DNA from: Bacteroidota bacterium
Lineage (GTDB): Bacteria > Bacteroidota > Bacteroidia > Bacteroidales > UBA6013
DNA: 64,000 nucleotides
Assembly (NCBI GenBank): GCA_020048645.1
Contig: JAIFMG010000146.1
Coordinates: forward strand, 16,287 to 80,286
Reading direction: 5' to 3'
Part shown: positions 36,401 to 44,387 of the stretch, one piece after another
Layout of the letters: each line of letters begins with the position of its first letter
Numbering within the stretch: the stretch's first letter is position 1
The notes under the pieces: model-generated
Databases searched by the model: none
What the model was told of the DNA's origin: nothing
Seen by the model: only the letters and a program-made list of their open reading frames with translations
Made by a program: the position numbers and the translations under genes

Positions 36401-36952
36401 CGAAACCCGGATTCCAGGGCTGTTGATCAAGGCCACCCCCGAGGCATAGCGCGAATTGTTGTAGCGGAAGGTGCATCCGAAGACCTTGGCCCTGGAATAG
36501 CCGTTGAAAGTAATCGCCCCCTGCGGCGCGAGGAAAGTGCCTGCGTTATCAAGCCAGACCCGCTCGATGACCACATGCTCGAACAGGCTGGAATCCGTGC
36601 CCGCGTAGTTGTTCAGCCGGATGCCCAGCCAACCCTGGCTGGCCGTCGCGTTGGGCGAGGTCAGGACGATGGGCTCGGAAGCGGTCCCCCGGGCCACGAT
36701 GGTGCCTCCATTGGTGGACAGCAGGACGCCACTCCCGAACAGGACCGTGACGCCCGCTTGGATTTCCAGGCGCGCGCCGGAAGCCACCGATATGTTGCCC
36801 GTAACGTTGTAGGGCGAGCCTGCCTGGGTCCAGACTTGGCCGGACACGTCGCCGCCCGCGATGGTGGTTTGCGCGAAGCCTCGGGAAGATAGGGCCATGA
36901 GCAAGCCCAAGAGCAGGGCCGCCCAACAAAATGGCGATAGACACGTTTTCAT
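30428..36952 (-). CDS. Giant beta-helix/cadherin-like T9SS surface protein
   Basis: Secreted protein of 2174 aa. The signal peptide MKTCLSPFCWAALLLGLL places the start at 36952. About residues 30-1480 form repeated right-handed parallel beta-helix modules (units such as GGAVFALQSQPSFQNCLFERN), in at least four blocks, each beginning with a xTIW-xxxV-xxCPVxV-type strand and a PGTxV turn. About 1490-2000 are five or so cadherin-like repeats (LAENLPVGTFIG, DFEQQDQFSI, DDNDPP), then a dystroglycan-type Ig-like domain (FDEDQDPLVFSLSL). The last 80 residues (FPNPSSGTVWL through LPAGTYWLRLSS) are a T9SS sorting domain. It probably acts as an adhesin or glycan-binding surface protein. Divergent from a beta-helix lipoprotein with 60 bp between starts. 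Confidence 0.9.
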   Translation of the reverse strand: MKTCLSPFCWAALLLGLLMALSSRGFAQTTIAGGDVSGQVWTQAGSPYNVTGNISVASGARLEIQAGVTVLFGSGVLLSTNGGTIVARGTASEPIVLTSPNATASQGWLGIRLNNYAGTDSSLFEHVVIERVWLDNAGTFLAPQGAITFNGYSRAKVFGCTFRYNNSRYASGVALINSPGIRVSHSQFYNNLSRLGATAVFSMSSGYTAHHLLVFNNKSNYGAFFVREGGTVTIAHCTVTRNISSFMGANHTHLNIQNCIYWDNVSETSFEGGALNFTVQNCVIQGYPQSSTLTVNWARNVSQIWDINPQFVRPTDYYGNTFFEMEHDWRLSKFSPVINIGAVNATTGAFNFDLEGNPKSPLGCDAYDVGAYEFQYEGMELLPQEITADQIWQDTVFFACPVNVRAPATVTILPGTRVFSLGINDLNVEGSLLALGTAQNDIQFSNLVTDRALSAGIFWKGITLAANSVGNRFEHCHFSSAEGASGGMFEIRSAAQAHFADCVFDYNAAERGGAAWVSAAAPVFERCLFLNDSARSGGAIYAELGAAPSFTECQFVGNHALERGGAVFALQSQPSFQNCLFERNDALLAGGAFAGQQAQALLVNSLFRHNLARLGGAALSWQSDQSRFFNNNFIQNQADSSGGAFQVLQAGPLVQNNIFWQNLAKAAPNDLLLDQAGASRWSNNFIDGGLAAQHLPSGAFAGTYEQNVAQGQVFLDFDQGFALFKDSPCVDAGTLSDIGSVWELDYLGAPRLAGPIDMGMLELPKRIEVCGTLRGDTIWNADTVVVGCPVVVKPGARLRIFPGTVVLLAPGAELDVQGSLMAQGTPTDSILFDELEPGQGHLGIRVESQEAHHFQYLRLANGRRPRGGAIEAVFAPSLSFAHCRFEGNQAQQTGGALFSLADSLALDTCGFFFNASQVDGGAVASSRGFLRATACEFFGNQAASGKGGALALNGAPATFEHCLFSNNIAFRGGALFVNQGSLRMSTSLAKHNSAGLHGGFLFMVDGTSYLRQNTLVANQAHLGGAVAAIDSRGIWQGNLLDQNQAFGLGQQLWFEGLAATDFSHNLISGGTTAMSGLADASLRFGPTNLADSARFVGQGHAAGWMGVSPVADWALTEDSPGINAAAWGLDLDSLPIDFLGAPRSIGTVNPCDIPDMGAFEFQQLAAGAVLGSPSADTTWAGHVKVFCDVLIPQGQVLTIEPGAFVEFYGPYSLEIQGQMLALGSPTDSIRFGSRPSNLPEDEGFVPWRGILFTGDADGSSRMEHCQVEHAQGIPAPLSLQGYGQLAVANSTFSGNRGQAAGAIAVEDGSLVLDQCQFLRNHGQDAGAIDLWQAELLARQTIFRENSGLLAGVLRARQAGADVFNCAFLGNQADSVATLSSVGTGQVRVMNNFFAPNASAAPVQVAISGAASVFGHNLLPGLPSQLRLEQDATAHHNLGQDPLLREGSDFAPRSDSPLIDGGWPLTPAEGLAFDLEGQTRFFNDTIDIGLVEYHNRPPGATQLLGASLAENLPVGTFIGLLLGQDIDLHDRLAFSLPVEHPANAAFSLRADSLFSNVVFDFEQQDQFSILVETRDDGSGNLARRDAFGVEVLDDNDPPTQLWASVGDFDEKLAPGQPVALLSTLDQDTWDAHAYQILGQWPFDGLEIEGQALRVLASADFELADSLWLWLATTDAQGASHSDTLVFRVNDLNDAPHDLGLLGRGFPENQPAGFFIGLLSVIDQDAGQEHRYELAGPGLEQDFLIRGDSLFTARAFDFEQQQQISIRLAAFDNGTPSLGLEQDFLLEVQDLNEVPGPIALSQNWVDANAPLGSLVGILAAQDPDFDQQHQFILLGGENDNELFSIQGNELRTNAIFSYSDRESFDLHIQVSDDGVPSLSTWQAFPIALLDLNHPPTDILLPHPQLAENLPAGSPIDTLRSADLNLGDLHFYELVPGQGDTHNAWFEISGDKLLASRPFNFEQTPELRLRVRTTDNGLPPNSFERELVVQVLDRNDPPVLAQPLADVAIGVDEPLDLTFAEAIFFDEDQDPLVFSLSLKNGLPVPSWLSFSPESRHLSGVSRVRGQVELLLVAHDPSLASAADTFTLRVGPVVGVEGPDDLRWDIFPNPSSGTVWLRDVSGQPIRSAQLFDGLGRPLELPALGPEGRLELGHLPAGTYWLRLSSASGTTTRAIVLSP

Positions 36953-36961
36953 TCTTATGCT

Positions 36962-36969
36962 TAGTTTTG
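36962..36969 (+). promoter_or_regulatory. -7 promoter element (TAGTTTTG)
   Basis: Exact TAnnTTTG match 43 bp before the beta-helix lipoprotein gene, within the 60-bp divergent region shared with the giant adhesin gene. Confidence 0.5.
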
Positions 36970-37012
36970 TGGGGCTCGACGCCCCGGCGTTTTCATCCAT
37001 CAACACCTTGCC

Positions 37013-38470
37013 ATGCTCCGCAACTCCTTGCTTCTGCTCGCGTTCACCTGGCTCTTGGCTTCTTCCTGCCAAAGGGAGCTGCTTTCGACCGACCCCACCG
37101 ACAAGCTGGCCTTCTCGCTGGACACCCTCCTGTTCGACACCGTCTTCACGACCATCGGCTCGACCACCTTGCAGCTCAAGGTGTATAACCCCAACGAGAG
37201 GGCCGTGGAAATCGAGCGCGTCAAACTGGGCAACCCCAACGGCTATTTCCGCCTGAACGTGGACGGAATCGCCGCGAACGAGGTCCGGAACCTGACCATA
37301 AGGGCCAAAGATAGCATTTTTGTTTTTGTTGAGGTAACCGTCGATCCGCGGCAGGCGAACGCCCCGATGCTGGTCCACGACTCGATCGAGTTCTTCACCA
37401 ACGGCAACCTCCAGGACGTCCACCTCGTGGCCTTCGGGCAGGACATGCACCTGCTCCGCGAGGCCATCGCCTGCGACATCCGCCTGCCCGCCGACAAGCC
37501 CTACCTGGTCTATGGATACCTGCTGGTCGATTCGGCCTGCACGCTCGAGCTTGCCCCTGGCACTCAGATGCACTTCTACCGCGACGCCGGCCTGTACGTG
37601 GCCGGCAGGCTCCTGGCCGAAGGCACGCTCGAGCAGCCCGTGGTCTTCGAGGGCTCGCGGCTCGAGTACGTTTACAGCGACGTGCCCGGCCAGTGGCGCG
37701 GCCTGGTCTTCCTCGAAGGCAGCCAAGGAAACGTCATGCGCCACGCCATCGTCAAGAACGCGACCGTGGGCATACAGCTCGGAGCCCTGCTCCCCGGGCC
37801 AAGCCCCGACCTCCTGCTCGAAAACTGCCGCATTGAGCACCACTCGGCGCACGACATCTACTCCCTCGGGGCCTCCTTCACGGCCCGAAACACCGTCCTG
37901 GGCGACTGCGGGCAGAATGCGCTGCGCATGCTGCGCGGCGGATACTGCTTCCTCAACCACTGCACCATCGGAAACCACTGGGCCTACGGCTCGCGGCAGC
38001 AGCCCTCCCTCCTGTTCAACAACTTCATCGAGGTGACGGGCATCACCCCCGAGGGCGACACCGTCGAGTACGAACTGCCCGGCGACCTCAACGCGCGGCT
38101 CACCAACTCCATCGTCCACGGAACCCGCGCCAACGAGCTCGGCTTCTCATTCGACCCGCGCGGCGGCGACTTCGACTTCAGCTTCGAGAACTGCCTGATC
38201 CGCGCCGACCAAGAAGAGCTGGACGAAATAGAGGAGATCCGCGTGCGGCTGGACGATCCCGAACGGTTCGCCGAATGCCTGATCAACCCGCCAGGATTCC
38301 GTTTCAAGAACCCCAACTCCTACTCCTACGACTACCGCCTCGACACCCTTTCGCCCGCCAAGGACGCCGGGCGCCGCGCCTTCGCCCTGGGCCTGCCCCG
38401 CGACTTCTTCGGCAACTCGCGGCTCGACGACCTCGGACCCGACATGGGCGCCTTCGAACGGATCGAGTAG
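37013..38470 (+). CDS. Beta-helix-containing lipoprotein
   Basis: A 485-aa lipoprotein; the lipobox LASSC is at about residues 15-19 after MLRNSLLLLAFTWL. The N-terminal 120 residues are an Ig-like fold (LQLKVYNPNERAVEIERV), the rest a right-handed beta-helix (LELAPGTQMHFYRDAGLYV, RLLAEGTLEQPVVFEGSRL) ending PDMGAFERIE, the same terminal phrase type found at module ends of the giant protein next door. It is likely anchored in the outer membrane. The shared fold and divergent arrangement suggest the two work together at the surface (inference). Confidence 0.85.
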   Translation: MLRNSLLLLAFTWLLASSCQRELLSTDPTDKLAFSLDTLLFDTVFTTIGSTTLQLKVYNPNERAVEIERVKLGNPNGYFRLNVDGIAANEVRNLTIRAKDSIFVFVEVTVDPRQANAPMLVHDSIEFFTNGNLQDVHLVAFGQDMHLLREAIACDIRLPADKPYLVYGYLLVDSACTLELAPGTQMHFYRDAGLYVAGRLLAEGTLEQPVVFEGSRLEYVYSDVPGQWRGLVFLEGSQGNVMRHAIVKNATVGIQLGALLPGPSPDLLLENCRIEHHSAHDIYSLGASFTARNTVLGDCGQNALRMLRGGYCFLNHCTIGNHWAYGSRQQPSLLFNNFIEVTGITPEGDTVEYELPGDLNARLTNSIVHGTRANELGFSFDPRGGDFDFSFENCLIRADQEELDEIEEIRVRLDDPERFAECLINPPGFRFKNPNSYSYDYRLDTLSPAKDAGRRAFALGLPRDFFGNSRLDDLGPDMGAFERIE

Positions 38471-38509
38471 CCTGCCCAACGCCCAACAACAAGCCCAACC
38501 GACCTGACC

Positions 38510-39580
38510 ATGCGCCTGAAAACCCTGACCACAAGACTGCTCGCCTGCCTGGCCCTCGGCATCGCGGCCCAGACTGCGGCCGCGCAAGACGCCCCGGGAG
38601 CGCCGCCCCCCTTCCGCGTCATGTTCTACAACTGCGAAAACCTCTTCGACAACCTGGACGACCCGGGCACGATCGACCAGGAGTACCTCCCCGGGGGCGA
38701 GCGCGGCTGGACCCCCTGGCGCATCCACGACAAGCAGTTCAAGATCGCCCAGGTCATCCTTTCCGTCGGAGGCTGGGAGCCGCCCGCCGTCGTCGGCCTC
38801 TGCGAAGTCGAAAACCGGGCCGTGCTGGAGCAACTGCTCGACAAGACCGGCCTCCGAAGGCTCGGGTACCAGCTCGTCCACCAGGAATCGCCCGACCGCC
38901 GCGGCATCGACGTGGCCATGTTCTACCGCCCCGAGGCCTTCCAACTGCTCGACTTCCGCTACCACCGCGTCATCAACCCCGCCGACTCCGCCTGGGCCAC
39001 CCGCGACGTCCTCCACGCCCGCGGAACGACGCCCTGGGGCGACACGCTGCACCTCTTCTTCAACCACTGGCCCTCGCGCTGGGGCGGGCAGTTCGACACC
39101 CAGGACAAGCGGCAGCTCGCCGCCAACACCGTCCGCGCCGCCCTCGACAGCGTCCTGGCAAGCGAACCCCAGGCCCGCGTCGTCATCATGGGAGACCTCA
39201 ACGACTACCCCGACGACCTCAGCGTTACCCAGACCCTGGGAGCCCTGCACCACTACGACCAGCCCCGCTTCGACAAGCTCTACAACCTTTCCGCCGAGCT
39301 CGAACGGCAGGGCCTCGGCTCGCACAAGTACCAGTACGAGTGGGGAGTGCTCGACCAGACCATCGTCTCCGGCGCGCTGCTCCTGGGCCACGGAAGCCGC
39401 TGCGCGCCCAGCGACGCCCACATCCAGAACGCCGACTTCCTGCTCGAAGACGACCCGACCTACCTGGGCCAAAAAGTCTCCCGCACCTACATCGGATTCC
39501 GCTACCACGGCGGATTCAGCGACCACCTGCCCATCTACCTCGAGCTCCGGCCTCCGGCCAACAGCCAGGCCGCCAACTGA
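38510..39580 (+). CDS. Secreted endonuclease/exonuclease/phosphatase family protein
   Basis: A 356-aa protein with a signal peptide (cleavage after about TAAAQ). It has the Mg-dependent EEP (DNase I/sphingomyelinase) fold: VMFYNCENLFD (Asn), VVGLCEVEN (catalytic Glu), RRGIDVAMFY, VIMGDLNDYP (Asp-Asn pair) and GGFSDHLPIYLEL (Asp-His pair). All key residues are present. Substrate could be extracellular DNA or a phosphoester. It follows the lipoprotein gene by 39 bp, so the two are probably co-transcribed. Confidence 0.9.
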   Translation: MRLKTLTTRLLACLALGIAAQTAAAQDAPGAPPPFRVMFYNCENLFDNLDDPGTIDQEYLPGGERGWTPWRIHDKQFKIAQVILSVGGWEPPAVVGLCEVENRAVLEQLLDKTGLRRLGYQLVHQESPDRRGIDVAMFYRPEAFQLLDFRYHRVINPADSAWATRDVLHARGTTPWGDTLHLFFNHWPSRWGGQFDTQDKRQLAANTVRAALDSVLASEPQARVVIMGDLNDYPDDLSVTQTLGALHHYDQPRFDKLYNLSAELERQGLGSHKYQYEWGVLDQTIVSGALLLGHGSRCAPSDAHIQNADFLLEDDPTYLGQKVSRTYIGFRYHGGFSDHLPIYLELRPPANSQAAN

Positions 39581-39681
39581 GCCACGTTGGATACAGAATC
39601 AAAAAGAGAAGCCCTCCCGACACCGCTCAACCGTTCCAAGCTCCAGGCCCGACAACAACTTGAAACAAGACCCTACGCAAC

Positions 39682-40506
39682 ATGCCACCAGCACCCGAAG
39701 CGACCACCATTGACGCCAAGATCTTCGACCAAGCCAGGCACTTCCACGGCTACGCGACGGCCAACGACAGCCGCTGGCACGTCATCGACCTGCTCAACCT
39801 GCTGCGGATCAGAAAATTCGACCCTGGCGTGAAAAAGGTCTTCCTCCTCGTGGCCATCAGCCTGGTGAAGCCGGCCGACTGGCGCGACAGGCTTTTCGTG
39901 CGCGTGGCCAAGGCCTTGTTCCGGAAATCGCCCAAGGTCGAGCTGCTCGAGGTCTTCTTCAAGCCCAATGTCGGCCGCGATTTCAGCTCGTTCCAGGCCA
40001 TGCTCCAGAAGGCGCAGGCCAAAGCCCAGGCCCGCGATTTCATGCTGTTTCAGAACAGAAGCGGACATGGCCCCTTTCGCGCGGGCTGGTATTCCCAGTT
40101 CGTGGAACAATTCGAAAGGTTCGACCGCGTGGCGATCTGCGGCAGCACGATCACCTTTTTCGACCATCCCTCGCGGGCGCAGGGCAAAATCATGCCGCAC
40201 GTGCAAACCTACGCCTTCCTGAGCAGCTTCGCGCGCCTGCAAATGCTTGGCACTGAATTCCCTGGCGCCAAGGAGACCCAGCGCCTGGAGGTCATCACGC
40301 AAGGCGAAATCGGCCTGAGCCAGTTCTTCCTCGAAAAAGGACTGGCCATCACCTGCGTCGAATGGCCCGAAGCCCCCATCGACAACCAAACCCGCCCCGC
40401 GCGGGTGGGCGATGTGCGGAAAGTTTCGGCCAAACACTGTTTTTACCACCGCCGCTATTTCCGAAAATGGAACTATTGGAAGCTCTGGTTCGGCATGAAG
40501 CCTTGA
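39682..40506 (+). CDS. RgpF-like glycan biosynthesis protein
   Basis: A 274-aa soluble protein. The pattern VFFKPNVGRDFSSF, MLFQNRSGHGPF, VAICGSTITFFDHP, MPHVQTYAFL and QGEIGLSQFFLEKGLAI resembles the rhamnan-synthesis F or related glycosyltransferase-like proteins (typical phrase N-x-GRD). The assignment is by eye and the sugar is unknown. It is followed after 38 bp by a CgeB-like glycosyltransferase gene, supporting a role in polysaccharide or cell-surface glycan assembly. Confidence 0.55.
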   Translation: MPPAPEATTIDAKIFDQARHFHGYATANDSRWHVIDLLNLLRIRKFDPGVKKVFLLVAISLVKPADWRDRLFVRVAKALFRKSPKVELLEVFFKPNVGRDFSSFQAMLQKAQAKAQARDFMLFQNRSGHGPFRAGWYSQFVEQFERFDRVAICGSTITFFDHPSRAQGKIMPHVQTYAFLSSFARLQMLGTEFPGAKETQRLEVITQGEIGLSQFFLEKGLAITCVEWPEAPIDNQTRPARVGDVRKVSAKHCFYHRRYFRKWNYWKLWFGMKP

Positions 40507-40544
40507 ACCGCGCTTCACCTACCCCACACCCTAAAAACATCGGC

Positions 40545-41489
40545 ATGAAGATCCTTTTCATCGGCTCCAAGCGGTTCGACTACGTGCAGGACCTGAGCTA
40601 CTCGGGCCTGGTCAAGATCCTGGGAACCAAGAACGTCATCGAATACCAGTGGAACCCGAAATACCACTTCAAGCTCAAGGAATACCCCAAGAACCTCGGC
40701 TACCAGCCCGGATTTCCGCTCAAGGGCATTTTCAGGCGCAAGACGGACTACGACATGGTGCTGGTGGCCTCGAACAAGCCCGACGCCATCAAGGCCTACC
40801 TGGCTCTGGTCCAGCGGATTCCGGCCAAGGTTCCCGTGGTGTTCGTCGATGGCGGCGACCGTCCGGAGCTGGGCGGCGACATTGTCAGGACCTCCGGCCA
40901 GGCGCTTCACGACGCATTTTTCGGGGCGCGGGAGCTCGATTTCGTCTTCAAGCGCGAAATGCTGAAGGAGGCCGCCTATCCGGCCCATGTCTTTCCCTTT
41001 CCGATCAGCGTGAACCTCGACCGGATTCCCAAGTCCTTGGCCACCAGCAAGAAGTACGAAGTCGCCTTCTGGGCCGGGGCCGGCTCGCACCCCATCCGGC
41101 AGCGTGTTTTCGAGCGGCTCGAAGGCCAGTTCGACTGCCAGGCCAACGGCACACTGCCCAACCAGAGCCTGGGCAAGTTCGCCGCCACCCGCGTCTCGCT
41201 CAACTTCCGCGGCGGCGGCTGGGACACCCTGCGCTACTGGGAAATCCCCGCCACGGGCGCCTTCATGCTCAGCCAGCCGCCGGGCATCCTGATTCCCAAC
41301 GACTTCCAAGACCGGCAGCACGTCGTCCACTGCCAGGAGGACCTCTCGGACCTGCTCGACCTCTGCGTCTATTACCTCCGCCACGAAAGCGAGCGCGAAG
41401 CCATCGCCCGCGCCGGGCACGAGCACATGCTCCGCTTCCACACCGACCGCGCCCGAGCCCAGTTCCTGCTCGAAACCGTCGGGCGATGA
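40545..41489 (+). CDS. CgeB-like glycosyltransferase (Glyco_trans_1_2)
   Basis: A 314-aa predicted glycosyltransferase of the GT-B type. The N-terminus MKILFIGSKRFDYVQDL is a Rossmann-like start; the C-terminal half (VSLNFRGGGWDTLRYWEIPA, GILIPNDF, HCQEDLSDLL) matches the Glyco_trans_1_2/CgeB pattern in which the C-terminal domain binds the nucleotide sugar. The ATG at 40545 is chosen because it begins at the first strand. Its last 400 bp, with the downstream promoter, are duplicated with a 130-bp deletion at 46012-46390. Confidence 0.8.
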   Translation: MKILFIGSKRFDYVQDLSYSGLVKILGTKNVIEYQWNPKYHFKLKEYPKNLGYQPGFPLKGIFRRKTDYDMVLVASNKPDAIKAYLALVQRIPAKVPVVFVDGGDRPELGGDIVRTSGQALHDAFFGARELDFVFKREMLKEAAYPAHVFPFPISVNLDRIPKSLATSKKYEVAFWAGAGSHPIRQRVFERLEGQFDCQANGTLPNQSLGKFAATRVSLNFRGGGWDTLRYWEIPATGAFMLSQPPGILIPNDFQDRQHVVHCQEDLSDLLDLCVYYLRHESEREAIARAGHEHMLRFHTDRARAQFLLETVGR

Positions 41490-41770
41490 GCCGAAGGCAA
41501 TGCCCCGAGAGCGATCGCCCGAAGGCTGGCCAAGCCCGAGTTTTTCGCTATCTTTGAACTGAAATCCTACCCGCGAAACCAACAGCGCCCCCCGGCCATG
41601 AACGACAAGATCAAAGAACTGCTGGCCAAAGCAGCCAAGCTCGAAGCATCCGAAGACCACGAACAACTCGCCGAAGTCTATCGCGAGCTGGCCAGGCTGT
41701 ACCACAAGGCCAAAAACAAAGAGAAAAACGAGGAGTATTTGGCGAAAGCGAAGGAGGAAAAGGAGAAAGC
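41085..41770 (+). repeat. Direct repeat, left copy (partner 46012-46566)
   Basis: Covers the 3' part of the CgeB-like gene, the intergenic promoter and the first 57 or so codons of the TPR-ATPase gene. The right copy is about 95 percent identical by eye apart from a 130-bp deletion. The pair brackets the defence-like genes in direct orientation. Confidence 0.92.
41549..41556 (+). promoter_or_regulatory. -7 promoter element (TATCTTTG)
   Basis: Exact TAnnTTTG match 42 bp before the TPR-ATPase gene. Conserved in the duplicated copy at 46345-46352. Confidence 0.65.
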
Positions 41771-44387
41771 ACCGGGACAAGCCAAAAGCGATGACCCATT
41801 GGCCAAGCTCGACTCTATCGCCAAAATGGAAGATTCACCCCGAAAATCGGCCCTGCTGGAAGAGCTTATTGCAAAAAATCCACAGAACGTGATTTTGAAC
41901 TCCTTGTTCGCTGAGGCCAACTTCAGTCTCAGGCAATTTACCGAGGCCAAGCACTACTATGAGGTAGTTTTTAAGGAATTGGAGTCAAGCGGAGCAAATC
42001 CTGAACTTAGTGCCATAACCGCATTTCGATTGGCTACGATTTATGAAGATAATGACATCGAACAATCAAAAACGTTCTACGAAAAAGCGATTTCACTAAA
42101 ACCGAACTTTGCAGAGGCTTATTCCAATTTGGGAAATTTACTTGCAACGCATTATCAGGATTCCGAAAACGCCAAAGAATGCTATGAAAAAGCAATTTCG
42201 TTAATGCCTGATTATCCAGAAGCCCTTTTCAATTTGGGTTATATTCTAGCAAATCATTACCATGAGAACGAAGAAGCCGAAAAAAACTTCGAAAAAGTAA
42301 TAACCTTAATGCCTGACAATGCATTTGCTTACAGTAACTTAGGCGCCACACTAATACTTGACTACAACAAACGAGAAAGAGCAAAAGTGACCCTCGAAAA
42401 AGCTATTTCACTTAATCCTGACTTCGCAACAGCTTATTCAAATTTAGGCATAGTATTGACAAAGCATTTCAAAGAACACGAGAAGGCCAAAGAAAACTTT
42501 GAAAAAGCGATTGGGCTAAATCCTGATTTCGCAGAGGCTTATTTCAATTTGGGCAATCTACTGGCAAGCCATTACAAGGAATACGAAAAATCCAAAGAAA
42601 ATTACGAAAAAGCAATTTCACTTAAGCCCGACTACGCAGAAGCTTATTCATATTTGGGTGAATTATTCACAACCCAACTACAGGAACATGATAAAGCCAA
42701 GGAGTGCTTCGAAAAAGCAATTTCTTTAAAGCCAGAAGACCCAGAAGCATTAATAAACTTTGGGTATCTATTGACAACACATTTTGAGGAGCATGAAAAA
42801 GCCAAAAAATGCTACGAAAAAGCAATTTTGTTAAAGCCTGACGCTGCAGACGCAATTTTCGATTTAGGGTATCTATTTACAATACATTTCAAGGAGTATG
42901 AAAAGGCCAAGGAATGCTTCGAAAGAGCAATTTCGTTAAAGCCTGACGATGCAGAAGCTTTTTCCAACTTAGGGTATTTATTGACAACACATTTCCAGGA
43001 GCACGAAAAGGCAAAAGAATGTTTCGAAAAAGCAATTTCGTTAAAGCCTGACATCTGGAGAGCACACCACTTTTTAGGAGTCACCCAGTATTTCATCGGT
43101 CAAATCGATGAAGCCAAATACCACATCACAAAAGCCATCGAACTGAACAAAGAATCGACTTTTTCGCGGCACGCGCTCGGTGAAATCATCGAGAAAGAAC
43201 CTTTCATCACGGGGCTTACCATCCAGAAGCTGAGGCATTTGAGGGACTTGGAGATCGATTTGGATGAAAACGAGCCCAAGCACCTGATGCTGACGGGCAT
43301 CAACGGCAGCGGGAAGACGACGGTCTTGCGGGAATGCAAGGAGTACCTGAAACGGGTGCTCGAAATGCCCATCGACGAGCTGTTCACGGAAAAGGCCCGG
43401 CAGGAGCTCCTGTTTCCTAAGGACTACGCGCTGATAGTCAAGCTCAACGGCAAGAGCCCGCTGGACCTGCGCTACGCCTACGAAAGCGGCAGGCTGATTG
43501 TCAAGTACCTGGGGGCCAACACGGGCCTGGAGGGCAACCGGGCGCTGAACGCGCGGGGCGTCGAAACGGTGGAGAAGGTGGCCCTGCCCTGGATCAACCG
43601 CATCGAGGAGAACCTGGCCGACAAGATCGTGTCCTACCTGGTGGACCAGGACTACAACAGGCTGCGGGCCTTCCGCAACAAGGACGAGGCGACCTACAAG
43701 GCCATCGACGCCTGGTTCGAGCGGTTCTTGGAAATCCTCCAGTCGTTCGACGAGGGCATCGAGGGGCTGGAGTACGCGGAGGCCGACAAGCGGCACAGCT
43801 TCATCCTGAAGGTGAAGAACCCGCTCAACCCCAACGAGTTGACCCCGGTGGAGTTCCACGAACTGCCGGACGGCTTCAAGGCCATGTTCAAGATCGTCTT
43901 CGAGGTGATGCTTCAGATGCAGAGCAAGGTCGAGCTGAGCTACTTCTTGCCGGGCATCGTGATGATCGACGAGCCGGAGCTGTTCCTGCACGTGCGCCTG
44001 CAAGAGCGGGTCCTGCCGACGCTGACCAAGCTGTTTCCGAACATCCAGTTCATCGTGGCCACGCATTCGCCCTTCGTCCTGCGCTCGATCCCGAACGCGG
44101 TGATCTACGACCTGGGCAAGAAAATCCGCCTCGAAAACCTCTCGGAGGTGCCCGTCAGCTACCTGAACGACTACTACTTCCGGCAAAGCCCAGAGGATGT
44201 GGCGAATATCTTGTCGAAGCTGAAAGAGTTTGAGCGACTGATCGAGGGCTACCGCGAGGGCAAGCTGACGCAAGAGGAGCGCGAGCGCCTGGCGGAGCTG
44301 GAGGTCTTCCTCGATGAAAACGCGCCCTACGTCTCGGATAAGGACTACACCCGGTTCAAGGAAAACCAGAAATTCCTCTACGAATGA
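41598..44387 (+). CDS. TPR-fused AAA ATPase, PtuA-like (Septu-like defence)
   Basis: A 929-aa protein. Residues 1-60 form a charged helical hairpin. About 137-520 hold eleven consecutive 35-residue TPR units (consensus AEAYSNLGxLLxxHF then EHEKAKECFEKAISLKPD). About 540-860 are an SMC/OLD-type ABC ATPase: Walker A GINGSGKTT at about 567-575, and Walker B IVMIDEPELFLH at about 788-799, then FIVATHSPFVL with the switch His. This ATPase type with a downstream HNH gene (4-nt ATGA overlap) matches the PtuA-PtuB pair of the Septu antiphage system. The TPR fusion is not part of Septu as I know it. The TPR part is clearly AT-richer than the ends of the gene, suggesting domain replacement. Confidence 0.85.
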   Translation: MNDKIKELLAKAAKLEASEDHEQLAEVYRELARLYHKAKNKEKNEEYLAKAKEEKEKAPGQAKSDDPLAKLDSIAKMEDSPRKSALLEELIAKNPQNVILNSLFAEANFSLRQFTEAKHYYEVVFKELESSGANPELSAITAFRLATIYEDNDIEQSKTFYEKAISLKPNFAEAYSNLGNLLATHYQDSENAKECYEKAISLMPDYPEALFNLGYILANHYHENEEAEKNFEKVITLMPDNAFAYSNLGATLILDYNKRERAKVTLEKAISLNPDFATAYSNLGIVLTKHFKEHEKAKENFEKAIGLNPDFAEAYFNLGNLLASHYKEYEKSKENYEKAISLKPDYAEAYSYLGELFTTQLQEHDKAKECFEKAISLKPEDPEALINFGYLLTTHFEEHEKAKKCYEKAILLKPDAADAIFDLGYLFTIHFKEYEKAKECFERAISLKPDDAEAFSNLGYLLTTHFQEHEKAKECFEKAISLKPDIWRAHHFLGVTQYFIGQIDEAKYHITKAIELNKESTFSRHALGEIIEKEPFITGLTIQKLRHLRDLEIDLDENEPKHLMLTGINGSGKTTVLRECKEYLKRVLEMPIDELFTEKARQELLFPKDYALIVKLNGKSPLDLRYAYESGRLIVKYLGANTGLEGNRALNARGVETVEKVALPWINRIEENLADKIVSYLVDQDYNRLRAFRNKDEATYKAIDAWFERFLEILQSFDEGIEGLEYAEADKRHSFILKVKNPLNPNELTPVEFHELPDGFKAMFKIVFEVMLQMQSKVELSYFLPGIVMIDEPELFLHVRLQERVLPTLTKLFPNIQFIVATHSPFVLRSIPNAVIYDLGKKIRLENLSEVPVSYLNDYYFRQSPEDVANILSKLKEFERLIEGYREGKLTQEERERLAELEVFLDENAPYVSDKDYTRFKENQKFLYE

